Shown one piece after another: positions 11,555 to 22,034 of a DNA stretch of 64,000 nucleotides; the first letter of the stretch is position 1, and every line of letters begins with the position of its first letter. The stretch comes from Ornithinibacter sp. Lineage in GTDB: Bacteria; Actinomycetota; Actinomycetes; Actinomycetales; Dermatophilaceae. The position numbers were made by a program, and so were the translations under genes. The stretch lies in assembly GCA_029266735.1 (NCBI GenBank), contig JAQSWG010000010.1, positions 20,291-84,290 on the forward strand, given 5' to 3'. The notes under the pieces were generated by a model that ran no database searches, was not told the DNA's origin, and worked only from the letters and a program-made list of their open reading frames with translations.

Positions 11555-12073
11555 TCAGCTGCGGCCGATTCGCGCGAGGTGTTCGGTCACCCCGGGAAGC
11601 CAGTCCCGCTCCCGGGCCATCCAGCGCACCGCGACGAGCATGCGGGTGACGACCGGCACGCCACGGCGCGGCGGCTCCACCGCGAGGTCAGTGCCGAACG
11701 GGTCGATGCACACCACCCACCGGTAGCCGGCCACCGTGACGAGGTGGTCGCCCATCGCGGTTCCCAGCACGTCGATCACTGCCGACGCGTCCTCGCCCTC
11801 GTGCCGGTCCAGGGCCCGGTCGTATGCCGCTGCCACCGTCGCGAGGTCGCCGGGATCGATGCCATGGTCGGCATAGGCCTCGCGGACCGCGTCGAGCCGC
11901 GCCTGCTCATCGACGGAGAGCGGGCGTACCCCGATCTCCTCCACGGGCTCGACGCCGCCATCGGGGGAGGCGCCGAGGGCGCCGTCAGGAGCGAGCGGCG
12001 AGTCGTCGGCGGCGGTGTTCGGGCCTCGCGCGTCGTCGTCGCCACGTCCACGGATCCGGTCGAGGAAGCCCAT
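11555..12073 (-). CDS. Conserved hypothetical protein, DUF3806-like
   Basis: 172 residues. Variable acidic N-terminus (MGFLDRIRGRGDDDARGP) then a domain beginning SVDEQARLDAVREAYADHG and containing LGTAMGDHLVTVAGYRWVVCIDPFGTDLAV, which I match from memory to DUF3806. No catalytic motif, membrane segment or signal is visible. It starts 7 nt after pgl, so it is the last cistron of the pentose-phosphate operon; that position does not reveal its role. Family name moderately sure; function unknown. Confidence 0.75.
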   Translation of the reverse strand: MGFLDRIRGRGDDDARGPNTAADDSPLAPDGALGASPDGGVEPVEEIGVRPLSVDEQARLDAVREAYADHGIDPGDLATVAAAYDRALDRHEGEDASAVIDVLGTAMGDHLVTVAGYRWVVCIDPFGTDLAVEPPRRGVPVVTRMLVAVRWMARERDWLPGVTEHLARIGRS

Positions 12074-12080
12074 CTGCGCG

Positions 12081-12818
12081 TCAGCGCTCCAGGTGGGCCG
12101 CGGCGTCGGCGTCGACGAGCCAGAGGGTGCGTTCCTGCCCGTGGACGTGGGCGGCCGGCGTCGTCTCGAACGGCGCACCCGTGACGCCACGGCGAACCGC
12201 GTCGGCCTTGTCGGCGCCACTGACGAGGAACCAGACCTCGCGCGAGTGCTCGAGGCACTCCCTGGTGAGTGAGACGCGGTCCGGTGGGGGCTTCGGAGAG
12301 TCGTGGACGGCGACCGCGATGGCGTCCGCTGTGGCCGCTGCGGGGTGGTGCGGGAAGAGGGACGCCACGTGGCCGTCGGGGCCGACCCCGAGGACCATGA
12401 CGTCGAAGAGGCTGCCTTGCCCGTGCTCCCGAAGGGCAGCTGCATACGCCTCGGCACTCGCCTCGGCCGAGGTGCTCGCGTCGGGGCCGGGCACGCGGTG
12501 CACGTGGGAGGGCTCGAGGCCGAGAGTGTCGAGACCGGCGTCGCCGTTCTGGGTGTCGTTGCGGTCGGGGTCGCCGGCCGGGAGATAGCGCTCGTCCCCC
12601 CACCACACGTGCACTCGTGACCAGTCGACCGCTCCCCGTGCGGGAACCCGCGTGATCGACGTGACGATGTGGGACCCCATGGAGCCACCGGTCAGCGATA
12701 CGTGGGCCACGCCGCGCGCCGACTGCGCGTCGACGAGCGCGACGACGAGCCGGGCCGCAACCGCGTCGGCGAGCGACTCCTGGTCCCGGTGCACGACGAC
12801 CGTGGTGGGCGCGGTCAT
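12081..12818 (-). CDS. pgl: 6-phosphogluconolactonase
   Basis: 245 residues; hydrolyses 6-phosphogluconolactone after Zwf. Family motifs HVSLTGGSMGSHI, the VHVWWGDERYLPAGDPDRND active-site block, and MVLGVGPDGHVASLFPHH with the catalytic His. ATG 12818 overlaps the opcA stop (ATGA), coupling the two. The reading frame stays open far upstream, but the sequence there belongs to opcA in another frame. Confidence 0.95.
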   Translation of the reverse strand: MTAPTTVVVHRDQESLADAVAARLVVALVDAQSARGVAHVSLTGGSMGSHIVTSITRVPARGAVDWSRVHVWWGDERYLPAGDPDRNDTQNGDAGLDTLGLEPSHVHRVPGPDASTSAEASAEAYAAALREHGQGSLFDVMVLGVGPDGHVASLFPHHPAAATADAIAVAVHDSPKPPPDRVSLTRECLEHSREVWFLVSGADKADAVRRGVTGAPFETTPAAHVHGQERTLWLVDADAAAHLER

Positions 12819-13951
12819 CCTTGACGCTCCTTGGCCTCGCTGAGCCTCCGTGCGGACGCCTCCTTGACCTGTGCGGCGTCGTCCGCCTTCGGGGGCATGG
12901 GCATGGCCTCCACCATGGCACTGCTGCCACTGGCTCGGGCCGCCCTGCGCAGCCGCCGGGCCGTCCGTTCGGACTCGGCCACCGACGGTGCTCGGCCGGC
13001 GCGGATGGCCTGGCTCGCCGACAGCTTCGAGATGCTGACCTTCTTGAGGCCGACGGTGAGCGCCTCCTCGTAGACCTCGTCGGGGTCGAGCCGACGCAGC
13101 TCGTCCGCGAGGCACTCGGCGTCGCTGCGGTGGGCGAGCGCGATGGTGCGCACCGGGTGGCCGGGCTGGGTGAGCGTCGCAGTGTTGCCGTCGTGGGGCC
13201 GGACGAGGTCGACCGTGCCACTGGACCGCTCCAGCCGGACCGAGATGATGCCGCTGCGGTTGCGAGATCGGGCGAGGGACACCGGGCAGCGCAGCCGGGC
13301 GGCCAGCCACCCGGCGAGCAGCTCGCCCGACGGGGAGTCCTGCGCGGCGACGACGGTCGCCGCCGTGACCGGCTCGTACGGGGGCTGGTCGAGTGCCGCG
13401 GCGAGCAACCCGCGCCACAGCGTCACCCGGGACCAGGCGAGGTCGGTGTCGCCGTTGGCATACCCCTCCGCGAGCCGGCGGAGCACGGTGCGGTGCGCCG
13501 TGGGCGACCGCGCCGCGTCGGTGACCCTGCGCTGCGCCATGACGCCGATGGGGTCCTCCGACGGCGTCCTCGGTCCCTCGACGGGCCACCACGCGACGAT
13601 GGGGGAGTCGGCGAGCAGGAGGGGGGTGACGACGGCACGGCCGTGCGAGGCCAAGGCACCGCAGAGCCGCAGGACGACCACCTCCGACGCACCTGCGTCA
13701 CCGCCGACCCGGATCTGGCCGTCCAGCCGTGCCGCCCCCCTCTTGCTGCCGAGGACGACGACGAGGATGCGGCTCGGGTGCTGGCGCGTCGCGGTGTTCG
13801 CGACGTCGATCGCGGCCTCGGCGTCCTCGTCGTCGACGACGACGATGAGGGTGAGCACGCGGGAGAGCGCCATCGAGCCCGTCTCGGAGCGGAGGCGCAC
13901 GAGGCGGGCCGAGACGGCGGCGGTGGTCGTGCTCGGCAGGTCGACGATCAC
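12815..13951 (-). CDS. opcA: Glucose-6-phosphate dehydrogenase assembly protein OpcA
   Basis: 378 residues. OpcA family protein needed for G6PDH oligomerisation and activity in cyanobacteria and actinobacteria. N-terminal ALSRVLTLIVVVDDEDAEAA and HPSRILVVV, middle PLLLADSPIVAWWPVEGP, then a long C-terminal tail rich in charged residues. GTG 13951 has GGAGG five bases upstream and overlaps the zwf stop by 4 nt; an alternative GTG at 13963 adds four residues. Order zwf-opcA-pgl is conserved. Confidence 0.93.
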   Translation of the reverse strand: MIVDLPSTTTAAVSARLVRLRSETGSMALSRVLTLIVVVDDEDAEAAIDVANTATRQHPSRILVVVLGSKRGAARLDGQIRVGGDAGASEVVVLRLCGALASHGRAVVTPLLLADSPIVAWWPVEGPRTPSEDPIGVMAQRRVTDAARSPTAHRTVLRRLAEGYANGDTDLAWSRVTLWRGLLAAALDQPPYEPVTAATVVAAQDSPSGELLAGWLAARLRCPVSLARSRNRSGIISVRLERSSGTVDLVRPHDGNTATLTQPGHPVRTIALAHRSDAECLADELRRLDPDEVYEEALTVGLKKVSISKLSASQAIRAGRAPSVAESERTARRLRRAARASGSSAMVEAMPMPPKADDAAQVKEASARRLSEAKERQG

Positions 13952-15492
13952 GGCAGCCTCCACTCACGCCCGTCGCGGCGCATGAGGTCGTCGGCTCCCG
14001 AGGGCCCCCATCCACCGGAGGGGTACTGCTCCGGAGCTGCACCCTTCCTCTCCCAGAACCGCTCGATCGGGTCGAGGATCTCCCAGGACAGCTCGACCTC
14101 CTCATGGCGGGGGAAGAGCGGCGGCTCCCCGAGGAGCACGTCGAGGATGAGGCGCTCGTAGGCCTCGGGCGAGGACTCCGTGAACGAGCGGCCGTAGCCG
14201 AAGTCCATCGTCACGTCACGGACCTCCATCTGCGCCCCGGGCACCTTGGCACCGAAACGCAGCGTGACCCCCTCGTCGGGCTGGACGCGGATGACGACGG
14301 CGTTCTGCCCCAGCTCCTCGGTGGCGGTGTGCGCGAAGGGCAGGTGCGGTGCGCGCTTGAAGACGACGGCGATCTCGGTGACCCGCTTCCCGAGCCGCTT
14401 CCCAGTGCGCAGGTAGAAGGGGACCCCGGCCCAGCGGCGGGTGTCGAGGTCGAGGCGCACGGCGGCATACGTCTCGGTCCTCGAGTCCTCGGCGACGCCC
14501 TGCTCCTGCAGGTAGCCGAGGACCTCCTCACCGCCCTGCCACCCCGCGGCGTACTGTCCGCGGGCCGTGCACCGCGCGAGGTCGTCGGGCACGCGGACCG
14601 CCGAGAGGACCTTCTCCTTCTCCAGGCGCAGCCCCTCGGCCCCGAACGACACGGGCTCTTCCATCGCGGTGAGGGCGAGCAGCTGGAGGAGGTGGTTCTG
14701 GATGACGTCCCGGGCCGCGCCTATGCCGTCGTAGTAGCCGGCGCGACCGCCGATGCCGATGTCCTCGGCCATCGTGATCTGCACGTGGTCGACGAAGTTG
14801 GCGTTCCACACCGGCTCGAACATCTGGTTGGCGAAGCGCAGGGCGAGGAGGTTCTGGACCGTCTCCTTGCCGAGGTAGTGGTCGATCCGGAACACCGCGT
14901 CCGCGGGGAAGACCTTCTCGACGATCGCGTTGAGCTCCCGGGCGGAGGCGAGGTCGTGGCCGAACGGCTTCTCGATGACGACCCGGCGCCAGGAGCCGTC
15001 CGCGGGCGTCGAGAGCCCCGACCGTTCGAGCTGCTCGCAGACCGTCGCGAAGAACGACGGGGGGATGGAGAGGTAGAACGCGTGGTTGCCACCGGTGCCG
15101 CGCTGCTCGTCGAGCTCGCGGACCGTCGCGGCGAGGAGGTCGAACGCCGGCTCGTCGTCGAAGCTCCCCGGAACGAAGCGGATGCCCTCCGCCAGGGAGC
15201 GCCACACCTCCTCGCGGAACGCCGTCCGGGCGCGCTCCCGCACCGACTGGTAGACGATCTTGCCGAAGTCCTGGTCGGCCCAGTCCCGCCGGGCGAAGCC
15301 GATGAGCGAGAACCCCGGCGGGAGGAGCCCGCGGTTGGCGAGGTCGTAGATGGCCGGCAAGAGCTTCTTGCGAGCCAGGTCGCCCGTGACACCGAAGAGC
15401 ACCAGGGAGCACGGGCCCGCGATCCGCGGGAGCCGCTTGTCCCGGTGGTCCCGCAGCGGGTTGGACCCCGCGGCCACCTTGGCCGGGCTCAC
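13948..15492 (-). CDS. zwf: Glucose-6-phosphate 1-dehydrogenase
   Basis: 514 residues; NADP-linked entry enzyme of the oxidative pentose phosphate pathway. Cofactor motif LFGVTGDLARKKLLPAIYDL (~32-51), VIEKPFGHDL, and the substrate block RIDHYLGKETVQNLLALRFAN with the catalytic His. GTG 15492 overlaps the pgi stop (GTGA). Its partner opcA follows with the same 4-nt overlap, matching co-assembly. Confidence 0.97.
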   Translation of the reverse strand: MSPAKVAAGSNPLRDHRDKRLPRIAGPCSLVLFGVTGDLARKKLLPAIYDLANRGLLPPGFSLIGFARRDWADQDFGKIVYQSVRERARTAFREEVWRSLAEGIRFVPGSFDDEPAFDLLAATVRELDEQRGTGGNHAFYLSIPPSFFATVCEQLERSGLSTPADGSWRRVVIEKPFGHDLASARELNAIVEKVFPADAVFRIDHYLGKETVQNLLALRFANQMFEPVWNANFVDHVQITMAEDIGIGGRAGYYDGIGAARDVIQNHLLQLLALTAMEEPVSFGAEGLRLEKEKVLSAVRVPDDLARCTARGQYAAGWQGGEEVLGYLQEQGVAEDSRTETYAAVRLDLDTRRWAGVPFYLRTGKRLGKRVTEIAVVFKRAPHLPFAHTATEELGQNAVVIRVQPDEGVTLRFGAKVPGAQMEVRDVTMDFGYGRSFTESSPEAYERLILDVLLGEPPLFPRHEEVELSWEILDPIERFWERKGAAPEQYPSGGWGPSGADDLMRRDGREWRLP

Positions 15493-17126
15493 GCTCGACC
15501 CCGGCCGAGGGCGGCGCGCACCCGGCGAATGCCCTCCTCGTGGTCGGTGAGGTGCAACCGCAGCACCGGACGGCCGTGCTCCGCCAGGACCGTCGCGTCC
15601 CCACCGGCCTGCGCCGCGATGAACTCCCCGAAGGTGAAGCTCCGTCCCGGGACGTCGAGGTCCTGCGTCGGCGTCGCCGTGATCTGCACGTACACACCCG
15701 TCGGTGGCCCGCCCTTGTGGTACTGCCCGGTGGAGTGGAGGAAGCGGGGACCCCAGCCGAAGGTGGCGGGGCGACCGGTGCGGTCGAAGAGGTCACGGGC
15801 GACGTGCTCGAGGTCGGCCTCGGCCTCCCGGTCCAGGTACGCCATGACCGCGATGTACCCGCGACCGCGGTCGAGCTGCCCGAGGAGGGCGTCCACCGCT
15901 GCGTCGACGGTGCCCGCGCGACCGAGCCAGTCACCACCGAGGGCACGGACCTCGACCGGACCGTCGGTGAAGGCCGGGTCCTCACCCGCGCCGATTCCCG
16001 CGTCGAGCAGCTCGCGGGCCGCCGCCTTGGCGCTCTCGACGTCGGGCTGGTCGAACGGGTTGATGCCGAGCAGGCGCCCGGCCACCGCGGTGGCGGCCTC
16101 CCAGAGCATGAACTGCGCCCCGAGCGGACCGGCGACGGTGACCACGGAGGCCGCGGTGTCCGCCGGGATGTCGTCGAGGTCGGCGTCGTCAGCGTCGCCG
16201 GAGGCGAGGAGCCGCACCACGGTGCCGTCGTCGTAGAGGTGGGCCGGTGCGTTGCCGACGGCGACGACGGGCAGGATGCCGGTGCCGTCCTTGCCGGTGG
16301 ACTCGGCGATGAGCTGCTCGGCCCAGGCGCCGAACCCGACGTTCTCGGTGCCCGAGTCCACGAGGACGAGCTTGTCGCGCAGCGGCTCCGTCCCGGCCAT
16401 CGCCGCGCCGAGGCGGAGGGCGGGGTTGGCCTCGTCGTCCTCCGCGAGGAGGTCGACGACGGCTTCGGCGTCGTCGAGCAGGGCCTCGATGTCGGCACCG
16501 GCCAGGCAGCTGGGTACGAGGCCGAACGCCGTGAGCGCCGAGTACCGGCCGCCGACGTCGGGGTCGGCGTTGACGACGCGGAAACCCGACGACCTCGCCT
16601 CCCGGTCCAGCGGGCTGCCCGGGTCCGTGACGACGACGATGCGGGTCGTGGGGTCGATCCCCGCATCGCGGAAGGCCTGCTCGAAGGCCCGCCGCTGGCT
16701 GTCCGTCTCGACGGTCGAGCCGGACTTGCTCGACACCACGACGACGGTGCGGTCGAGGTGCGTCAGGGCTCCACGCACGACGTCCGGGTCGGAGGAGTCG
16801 AGGACGACGATGGGCACGCCGGCCGTCGCACAGATCACCTCAGGTGCGAGCGACGACCCACCCATGCCGCACAGGACGACGCGGTCGTACCCCGTCTGCG
16901 CGAGCTCACCGCGCAGCGCCGCGACCTCGCCCACGAGGGGGCGGGATCCCTGAGGCAGGCCGGTCCACGCGAGGCGCTTGGCGGCCTCCTCCTCGGCGGC
17001 CTCGCCCCACAGGGTCGGGTCGCGGGCGAACAGCCGGCTCGCGACGCGGTCGGTGACCAGCGTCGGCACGTGCGCGGACACGGCATCCGCGGCCCCACCC
17101 GTGGCGACGACGTCGAGCGAGGTCAC
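15489..17126 (-). CDS. pgi: Glucose-6-phosphate isomerase
   Basis: 545 residues. SIS-fold phosphoglucose isomerase of the actinobacterial type: [34 protein letters not shown] (phosphate-binding Ser/Thr cluster), [14 protein letters not shown], and [13 protein letters not shown] towards the C-terminus. Start GTG 17126 overlaps the tal stop by 4 nt. Links fructose-6-phosphate from Tal/Tkt back to glucose-6-phosphate for Zwf, allowing cycling. Similar bifunctional tal-pgi fusions exist elsewhere; here they are separate genes. Confidence 0.95.
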   Translation of the reverse strand: MTSLDVVATGGAADAVSAHVPTLVTDRVASRLFARDPTLWGEAAEEEAAKRLAWTGLPQGSRPLVGEVAALRGELAQTGYDRVVLCGMGGSSLAPEVICATAGVPIVVLDSSDPDVVRGALTHLDRTVVVVSSKSGSTVETDSQRRAFEQAFRDAGIDPTTRIVVVTDPGSPLDREARSSGFRVVNADPDVGGRYSALTAFGLVPSCLAGADIEALLDDAEAVVDLLAEDDEANPALRLGAAMAGTEPLRDKLVLVDSGTENVGFGAWAEQLIAESTGKDGTGILPVVAVGNAPAHLYDDGTVVRLLASGDADDADLDDIPADTAASVVTVAGPLGAQFMLWEAATAVAGRLLGINPFDQPDVESAKAAARELLDAGIGAGEDPAFTDGPVEVRALGGDWLGRAGTVDAAVDALLGQLDRGRGYIAVMAYLDREAEADLEHVARDLFDRTGRPATFGWGPRFLHSTGQYHKGGPPTGVYVQITATPTQDLDVPGRSFTFGEFIAAQAGGDATVLAEHGRPVLRLHLTDHEEGIRRVRAALGRGRA

Positions 17127-18235
17127 GCGGTCGCCTTCTCGAGCTCCCGACTGACCCCGTCCAGCAGCTCCCCCCACGACTTCGCGAACTTGTCGACACC
17201 CTCGCGTTCGAGCTGCGCGGTGACCTCGGAGTAGGAGATCCCGAGGCGCTCCAGGCTGTCCAGGACCTCGGCGGCCTCGGCGTAGTACGGCGTGACCCTG
17301 TCGCCGGTGATCTCGGCGTGGTCCGCCGCGGCGTCGAGCGTCTTCTCGGGCATGGTGTTGACGGTGCCGGGCGCCACGAGCTCGGTGACGTACATCGTGT
17401 CGGGGTAGGCGGGGTCCTTGACACCGGTCGAGGCCCACAGCGGACGCTGCGGGTTGGCGCCGGCGTCCGCGAGCGACTGCCACCGCGGCGTGCCGAAGAC
17501 CTCCTCGTACGCCTGGTAGGCCAGCCGGGCATTCGCGATCCCGGCTTTGCCGCGCAACGCCTTGGCCTCGTCGGTGCCGATCTCGTCGAGCCGCTTGTCG
17601 ACCTCGGTGTCGACCCGCGAGACGAAGAACGAGGCGACCGAGTGGAGACCGCTGAGGTCGGCGTCGCCCTCACGGGCCTGCTCGAGCCCGGACAGGAACG
17701 CGTTCATCACCGCCCGGTAGCGGTCGAGCGCGAAGATGAGCGTCACGTTGACGGAGATGCCCGAGCCCATGACCTGGGTGATGGCCGGCAGGCCCTCCAC
17801 CGTCGCGGGGATCTTGATGAGCACGTTCGGCCGGTCGACGGCGGCCGCCAGGGACCGTGCCTCTTCGACCGTGCCGGCGGTGTCGTGCGCGAGCCGCGGG
17901 TCCACCTCGATCGACACCCTCCCGTCGCGGCCTGCCGTCGCCTGGTACACCGGGAGGAAGACGTCGCAGGCGTCCCTGACGTCCTGCGTCGTGAGGGCGA
18001 AGACGGCCTCGTCGACGCTTCGGCCGGAGTCCGCGAGCTCGCGCACCTGGGTGTCGTACGCGTGACCCTCCGACAGCGCCGCCTGGAAGATCGACGGGTT
18101 CGTCGTGACACCGACGACGCCCTTGTCGTCGATGAGCTTCTGCAGGCCGCCCGAGGTGAGGCGCTCCCGGGAGAGGTCGTCGAGCCAGATGGAGACGCCG
18201 TTCGCGGCGAGGTCCTGGAGTGCGGTGCTGGTCAT
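17123..18235 (-). CDS. tal: Transaldolase
   Basis: 370 residues, class-I transaldolase of the long TalB-related actinobacterial type. [34 protein letters not shown], and [16 protein letters not shown] which carries the Schiff-base lysine. ATG 18235 preceded by GGGAAG as SD; an in-frame upstream start at 18298 would add 21 Arg-rich residues lying inside tkt. Eight nt separate it from tkt. Confidence 0.95.
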   Translation of the reverse strand: MTSTALQDLAANGVSIWLDDLSRERLTSGGLQKLIDDKGVVGVTTNPSIFQAALSEGHAYDTQVRELADSGRSVDEAVFALTTQDVRDACDVFLPVYQATAGRDGRVSIEVDPRLAHDTAGTVEEARSLAAAVDRPNVLIKIPATVEGLPAITQVMGSGISVNVTLIFALDRYRAVMNAFLSGLEQAREGDADLSGLHSVASFFVSRVDTEVDKRLDEIGTDEAKALRGKAGIANARLAYQAYEEVFGTPRWQSLADAGANPQRPLWASTGVKDPAYPDTMYVTELVAPGTVNTMPEKTLDAAADHAEITGDRVTPYYAEAAEVLDSLERLGISYSEVTAQLEREGVDKFAKSWGELLDGVSRELEKATA

Positions 18236-18242
18236 GGTGCTC

Positions 18243-20531
18243 TCACTTCCCTGCCGAGGCCGCGCTCTTGCGGCTCGGCGTCTTCTGGACGCCGACATCG
18301 GTGCCGGTGTCCTTGCGGGACCTCGGCGCGGTGTCGGTCACGGACGGGACCCGACCACCGTTGCGGGCGGCGGACAGGGAGTCCTTGGCGGCCCGGACCA
18401 CGGCCTCGGGCGTGAACCCGAACTCACGGAACAGGGTCTTGGCGTCGGCGGAGGCGCCGAAGTGCTCGATGCTGATGCACCGCCCCGCGTCTCCGACGAG
18501 GTCGTGCCAACCCATGGCCACCCCGGCCTCCACGCTGACGCGGGCCCGGACCCGCGGGGGGAGGACCTTGTCCTGGTACGAGCGGGGCTGCTCCTCGAAC
18601 CACTCCCGGCATGGCATGGAGACGACCCGGGTGGCCACCCCGGACTCCTCGAGCGTCAGCCGCGCCTCCAGGGCCAGCGACACCTCGGAGCCCGTGGCCA
18701 CGAGCACGACGTCCGGCTGACCCGAAGCGGCGTCGATGAGGACGTAGGCGCCCTTCGCGACGCCGGCGGCCTTGGCATGGACCGAGCGGTCGACGATCGG
18801 CAGGTTCTGGCGCGACAGGGCGATCCCCGCCGTCCGGCCGCGCCGGAGGATCTCCCCCCAGGCCGCAGCCGTCTCGTTGGCGTCCGCCGGTCGCACCACG
18901 TCGAGCCCCGGCATCGCGCGCAGGGCTGCGAGGTGCTCGATCGGCTGGTGCGTCGGCCCGTCCTCACCCAGGCCGATGGAGTCGTGCGTCCACACGAAGG
19001 TCACCGGAAGCTGCTGGATGGCCGCGAGCCGCACCGCGGGTCGCATGTAGTCGGAGAAGACGAGGAAGGTGCCACCGTAGGGCCGGGTGAGCCCTTCGAG
19101 CGCGATGCCGTTGAGGATCATCCCCATGGCGTTCTCGCGGATGCCGAAGTGCAGCGTCCGGCCGTAGGGGCCGCCCTTCCACTCCTTCGTCTGCTTCCCC
19201 TTGGGGATGAACGACGGCTCGTCTGCCATCGTCGTGTTGTTCGACTCGGCGAGGTCGGCCGACCCACCCCACAGCTCGGGGAGCACCGGCGCCAGCGCGC
19301 CGAGCACCTTGCCGGATGCCGCGCGCGTCGCCAGTCCCTTCTCCGTGTCCGGCTCGAAGGTCGGGAGTGCCTTGTCGAAGTCCTGGGGCAGTCGTGCCTC
19401 CACGAGCCGGTCCAGGAGCGACGCGCGCTCGGGCTGGGCCTTGCGCCACGCGGCATACCGCTTGTTCCACGCCTGGTGGGCCGACTTGCCGCGCTTGCGC
19501 ACCTCACGCGCCCGAGCGAGCACGTCCCGCTCCACCGCGAACGTCTTCTTCGGGTCGAACCCGAGGAGCTCCTTGGTGGCAGCCACCTCGTCCGGTCCCA
19601 GGGCCGAGCCGTGCGCCTTGCCGGTGCCGCGGGCCTTGGGTGCCGGCCAGGCGATGACCGTCGACAACCGCACGAGCGTCGGTCGGTTCCTCGAGCGCCT
19701 GCTCTTCTCGAGAGCGGCGAGGAGGGCGTCGACGTCCTCGACGTACTCCGACGTGCCGGCCGGCTGGTCGGAACGCCGCCAGTCGACGTCGAACACCTCC
19801 CAGCCGTAGGCGGCGTAGCGCGCGGCGACGTCCTCGCTGAAGGAGATGTCGGTGTCGTCCTCGATGGAGATCTGGTTGGCGTCGTAGACGACGGTGAGGT
19901 TTCCCAGCTCCTGGTGGCCGGCGAGCGAGGACGCCTCGGAGGCCACGCCCTCCATGAGGTCGCCGTCGGAGGCGATGCACCACACGTGGTGGTCGAACAC
20001 GCTCTCGCCGGGCTTGGCGCCCGGGTCGAGGAGCCCGCGCTGGCGACGCTGCGCCATCGCCATGCCCACGGCGGCGGCGAGGCCCGAGCCGAGCGGCCCG
20101 GTGGTGACCTCGACACCCCGGGTGTGGTGGACCTCGGGGTGCCCCGGGGTGAGCGAGCCCCAGGTGCGCAGGGACTGGAGGTCCTTGAGCTCGAGGCCGT
20201 ACCCGCTGAGGTAGAGCTGGATGTACTGGGTGAGCGAGGAGTGCCCGCAGGAGAGGACGAAGCGGTCGCGACCGAGCCAGGTCGGGTCGGCCGGGTCGTG
20301 GGTCATGACGTTCTGGAAGAGGAGGTACGCCAGCGGGGCCAGGCTCATGGCCGTGCCGGGGTGCCCGTTGCCCACCTTCTGCACGGCGTCGGCGGCGAGG
20401 ACCCGGACGGTGTCGACCGCCCGCACATCCAGGTCCGTCCACCCCGCCTTCTTCGCGAGCGGCCGGGAGATCTCCCGGCTTCGTCCGGGCGTCGCCTTCT
20501 GGCTGCGGCTGGTGGTGGTGGCGGTGGTCAC
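18243..20531 (-). CDS. tkt: Transketolase
   Basis: 762 residues. Thiamine diphosphate enzyme: [20 protein letters not shown], the ThDP/metal motif [20 protein letters not shown], and pyrimidine-domain [21 protein letters not shown] Ser/Lys-rich N-terminal tail and a short basic C-terminal tail ([14 protein letters not shown]) make it longer than the ~700-residue norm. GTG 20531 has a GAGAGAGG-like SD. First gene of the tkt-tal-pgi-zwf-opcA-pgl operon. Confidence 0.96.
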   Translation of the reverse strand: MTTATTTSRSQKATPGRSREISRPLAKKAGWTDLDVRAVDTVRVLAADAVQKVGNGHPGTAMSLAPLAYLLFQNVMTHDPADPTWLGRDRFVLSCGHSSLTQYIQLYLSGYGLELKDLQSLRTWGSLTPGHPEVHHTRGVEVTTGPLGSGLAAAVGMAMAQRRQRGLLDPGAKPGESVFDHHVWCIASDGDLMEGVASEASSLAGHQELGNLTVVYDANQISIEDDTDISFSEDVAARYAAYGWEVFDVDWRRSDQPAGTSEYVEDVDALLAALEKSRRSRNRPTLVRLSTVIAWPAPKARGTGKAHGSALGPDEVAATKELLGFDPKKTFAVERDVLARAREVRKRGKSAHQAWNKRYAAWRKAQPERASLLDRLVEARLPQDFDKALPTFEPDTEKGLATRAASGKVLGALAPVLPELWGGSADLAESNNTTMADEPSFIPKGKQTKEWKGGPYGRTLHFGIRENAMGMILNGIALEGLTRPYGGTFLVFSDYMRPAVRLAAIQQLPVTFVWTHDSIGLGEDGPTHQPIEHLAALRAMPGLDVVRPADANETAAAWGEILRRGRTAGIALSRQNLPIVDRSVHAKAAGVAKGAYVLIDAASGQPDVVLVATGSEVSLALEARLTLEESGVATRVVSMPCREWFEEQPRSYQDKVLPPRVRARVSVEAGVAMGWHDLVGDAGRCISIEHFGASADAKTLFREFGFTPEAVVRAAKDSLSAARNGGRVPSVTDTAPRSRKDTGTDVGVQKTPSRKSAASAGK

Positions 20532-20578
20532 GAGGGCCTCTCTCAGGGGGTGGGGCGCGCTGGGACGGTCCGTCGACC

Positions 20579-20584
20579 ACCCTA
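20579..20584 (-). promoter_or_regulatory. -10 hexamer TAGGGT of the pentose-phosphate operon
   Basis: Reads TAGGGT on the minus strand, 47 nt upstream of the tkt GTG; predicted leader ~40 nt with an SD. It is divergent from the ctaB promoter 46 nt away. Confidence 0.5.
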
Positions 20585-20629
20585 GTGTCTGCACTACCCG
20601 CTGGTTGGGGTCGCGCAACGCGCGACGGC

Positions 20630-20635
20630 TAGAAT
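20630..20635 (+). promoter_or_regulatory. -10 hexamer TAGAAT upstream of ctaB
   Basis: TAGAAT with a loose -35 (TTGGGG, 20605-20610, 19-nt spacing). Predicted leader ~29 nt up to GTG 20671, which has GAAGGA as SD. Confidence 0.45.
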
Positions 20636-20670
20636 CGCCGGGCACCTTCCAGGCCGACCCGAAGGACGAC

Positions 20671-21615
20671 GTGGCCACCACCCCCATGACGACCGATGCC
20701 GTGTCGGTGTCGCGGCGCGACCGCCGGAGGAGGCTGGGGAGCTACGTCGCGCTGACCAAGCCCCGCATCATCGAGCTGCTGCTCGTCACGACGGTGCCCG
20801 TGATGTTCCTCGCCGAAGGCGGAGTGCCTTCTCTCTGGCTCGTTCTCGCGACACTCGTCGGAGGGTCGCTGAGCGCCGGGGCGGCGAACACGTTCAACTC
20901 CGTCTACGACCGCGACATCGACCGGCTCATGCACCGTACGAGCAACCGACCCATGGTGACCGGTGAGGTGAGCCCCCGCAACGGCCTCCTCTTCGGGGCC
21001 GCGCTCACCGTCGCGTCGACCGTGTGGTTCCTCGCCCTCGTCAACGTGCTGTCCGCCGTCCTGTCGCTCGTCGCCATCGCGCTGTACGCCCTCGGGTACA
21101 CGGTGGTCCTCAAGCGCCGGACGTCGCAGAACATCGTGTGGGGTGGCGTCGCCGGGTGCATGCCGACGCTCATCGGGTGGTCCGCCGTCACCGGTTCGGT
21201 CGGCTGGCCGGCCGTCGTCCTCTTCCTCGTCATCTTCTTCTGGACACCGCCGCACTACTGGCCGCTGTCCATGGCGTTCCGCGACGACTACTCGGCGGCC
21301 GGCGTCCCGATGCTCCCGGTCGAGCGAGGTCCCGTCGCCGTCGGTCGCCAGATCGTCCTGTACTCGTGGCTCATGGTGGTGGCGTCGTTCTCGCTGGTCC
21401 CGGTCGCCGACATGGGGTGGGTGTATGCCGGGACGGCGGGACTCGCGGGCGCGCTCTTCGTCGTCGAGGCCCATCGCCTCCTGCGTGCCGCCCGCTCGGG
21501 CCTGACCGGGACGGCGCTCAGGCCGATGCGCCTGTTCCACTACTCGATCACCTACGTCACGGTGCTCTTCCTCGCCGTCGCGCTCGACCCGCTGATCCAC
21601 GTCGCCATCGGCTGA
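20671..21615 (+). CDS. ctaB: Protoheme IX farnesyltransferase (heme O synthase)
   Basis: 314-residue polytopic UbiA-family prenyltransferase making heme O for cytochrome oxidase. Conserved [19 protein letters not shown] and the Asp-rich substrate motif [20 protein letters not shown], second loop [21 protein letters not shown] 20671 has an SD-like GAAGGA; an ATG five codons later is possible. ctaA, the next enzyme of heme A synthesis, lies 3.1 kb away on the other strand. Confidence 0.95.
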   Translation: MATTPMTTDAVSVSRRDRRRRLGSYVALTKPRIIELLLVTTVPVMFLAEGGVPSLWLVLATLVGGSLSAGAANTFNSVYDRDIDRLMHRTSNRPMVTGEVSPRNGLLFGAALTVASTVWFLALVNVLSAVLSLVAIALYALGYTVVLKRRTSQNIVWGGVAGCMPTLIGWSAVTGSVGWPAVVLFLVIFFWTPPHYWPLSMAFRDDYSAAGVPMLPVERGPVAVGRQIVLYSWLMVVASFSLVPVADMGWVYAGTAGLAGALFVVEAHRLLRAARSGLTGTALRPMRLFHYSITYVTVLFLAVALDPLIHVAIG

Positions 21616-21638
21616 CCGCGCGGTGGTGGGGTTCGCCC

Positions 21639-21650
21639 TGAGGTACCTCA
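21639..21650. repeat. Perfect 12-bp palindrome TGAGGTACCTCA
   Basis: Self-complementary 12-mer between ctaB and the small gene at 21766, about 115 nt before that start. Symmetry suits a dimeric regulator; no binding protein can be named. Confidence 0.4.
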
Positions 21651-21717
21651 GGTAGGTGATGCCTGCCGAAGATAGGGCAGCCGCCCCATGCGGGGGTGTA
21701 CCGCAGGGGACGAGCGT

Positions 21718-21753
21718 GGTCGGTGTCGGAGGGACAGGCCCCCGACACCGACC
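21718..21753 (+). promoter_or_regulatory. Strong leader hairpin directly before the SD of the small gene at 21766
   Basis: GGTCGGTGTCGG (21718-21729) pairs perfectly with CCGACACCGACC (21742-21753) around a 12-nt loop. The SD-like GAAGGAAG begins immediately at 21754. Position suggests control of translation, RNA stability or attenuation. No U-tract follows. Confidence 0.55.
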
Positions 21754-21765
21754 GAAGGAAGAACC

Positions 21766-22008
21766 ATGAGCCTCTACACCAACCCGATGACCGTGCAGAC
21801 CGAGATCGACCGTCGCTTCGAGCTGGCCGGTGTCGACCCGTACGACCGTCACCACCGCGACCACCACCGGCGCGACCTGCCGTCTCGTCCGCTCGCGGCG
21901 CACCCGCTGGCCGCCTTCGTCGCCCGCCTCGTGGGTGGCCGCGAGAACACCACCGCGGCCCGCCCGCGTCGCACCAGGGTCACCTCGGGCGCGCCTCGGC
22001 ACCCGTGA
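21766..22008 (+). CDS. Small basic hypothetical protein
   Basis: 80 residues, starting MSLYTNPMTVQTEIDRRFEL. Highly charged: a His/Arg/Asp-rich patch (DPYDRHHRDHHRRDLPSRPL), a short hydrophobic helix-like stretch (LAAFVARLVGG) and a basic tail. No family recognised. The start has a good SD (GAAGGAAG) and a hairpin leader, which together with GC-biased codon use argue that it is real. Followed 26 nt later by the broken regulator gene. Confidence 0.6.
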   Translation: MSLYTNPMTVQTEIDRRFELAGVDPYDRHHRDHHRRDLPSRPLAAHPLAAFVARLVGGRENTTAARPRRTRVTSGAPRHP

Positions 22009-22034
22009 GGAACCTGACGTCGGCGACCAGTGCC

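Noticed and set aside
14104..16236. 710-codon open frame on the plus strand
   Set aside because: Shadow of zwf and pgi, which have clear catalytic motifs on the opposite strand.
18105..20585. 826-codon open frame on the plus strand
   Set aside because: Shadow of transketolase; composition typical of antisense translation.
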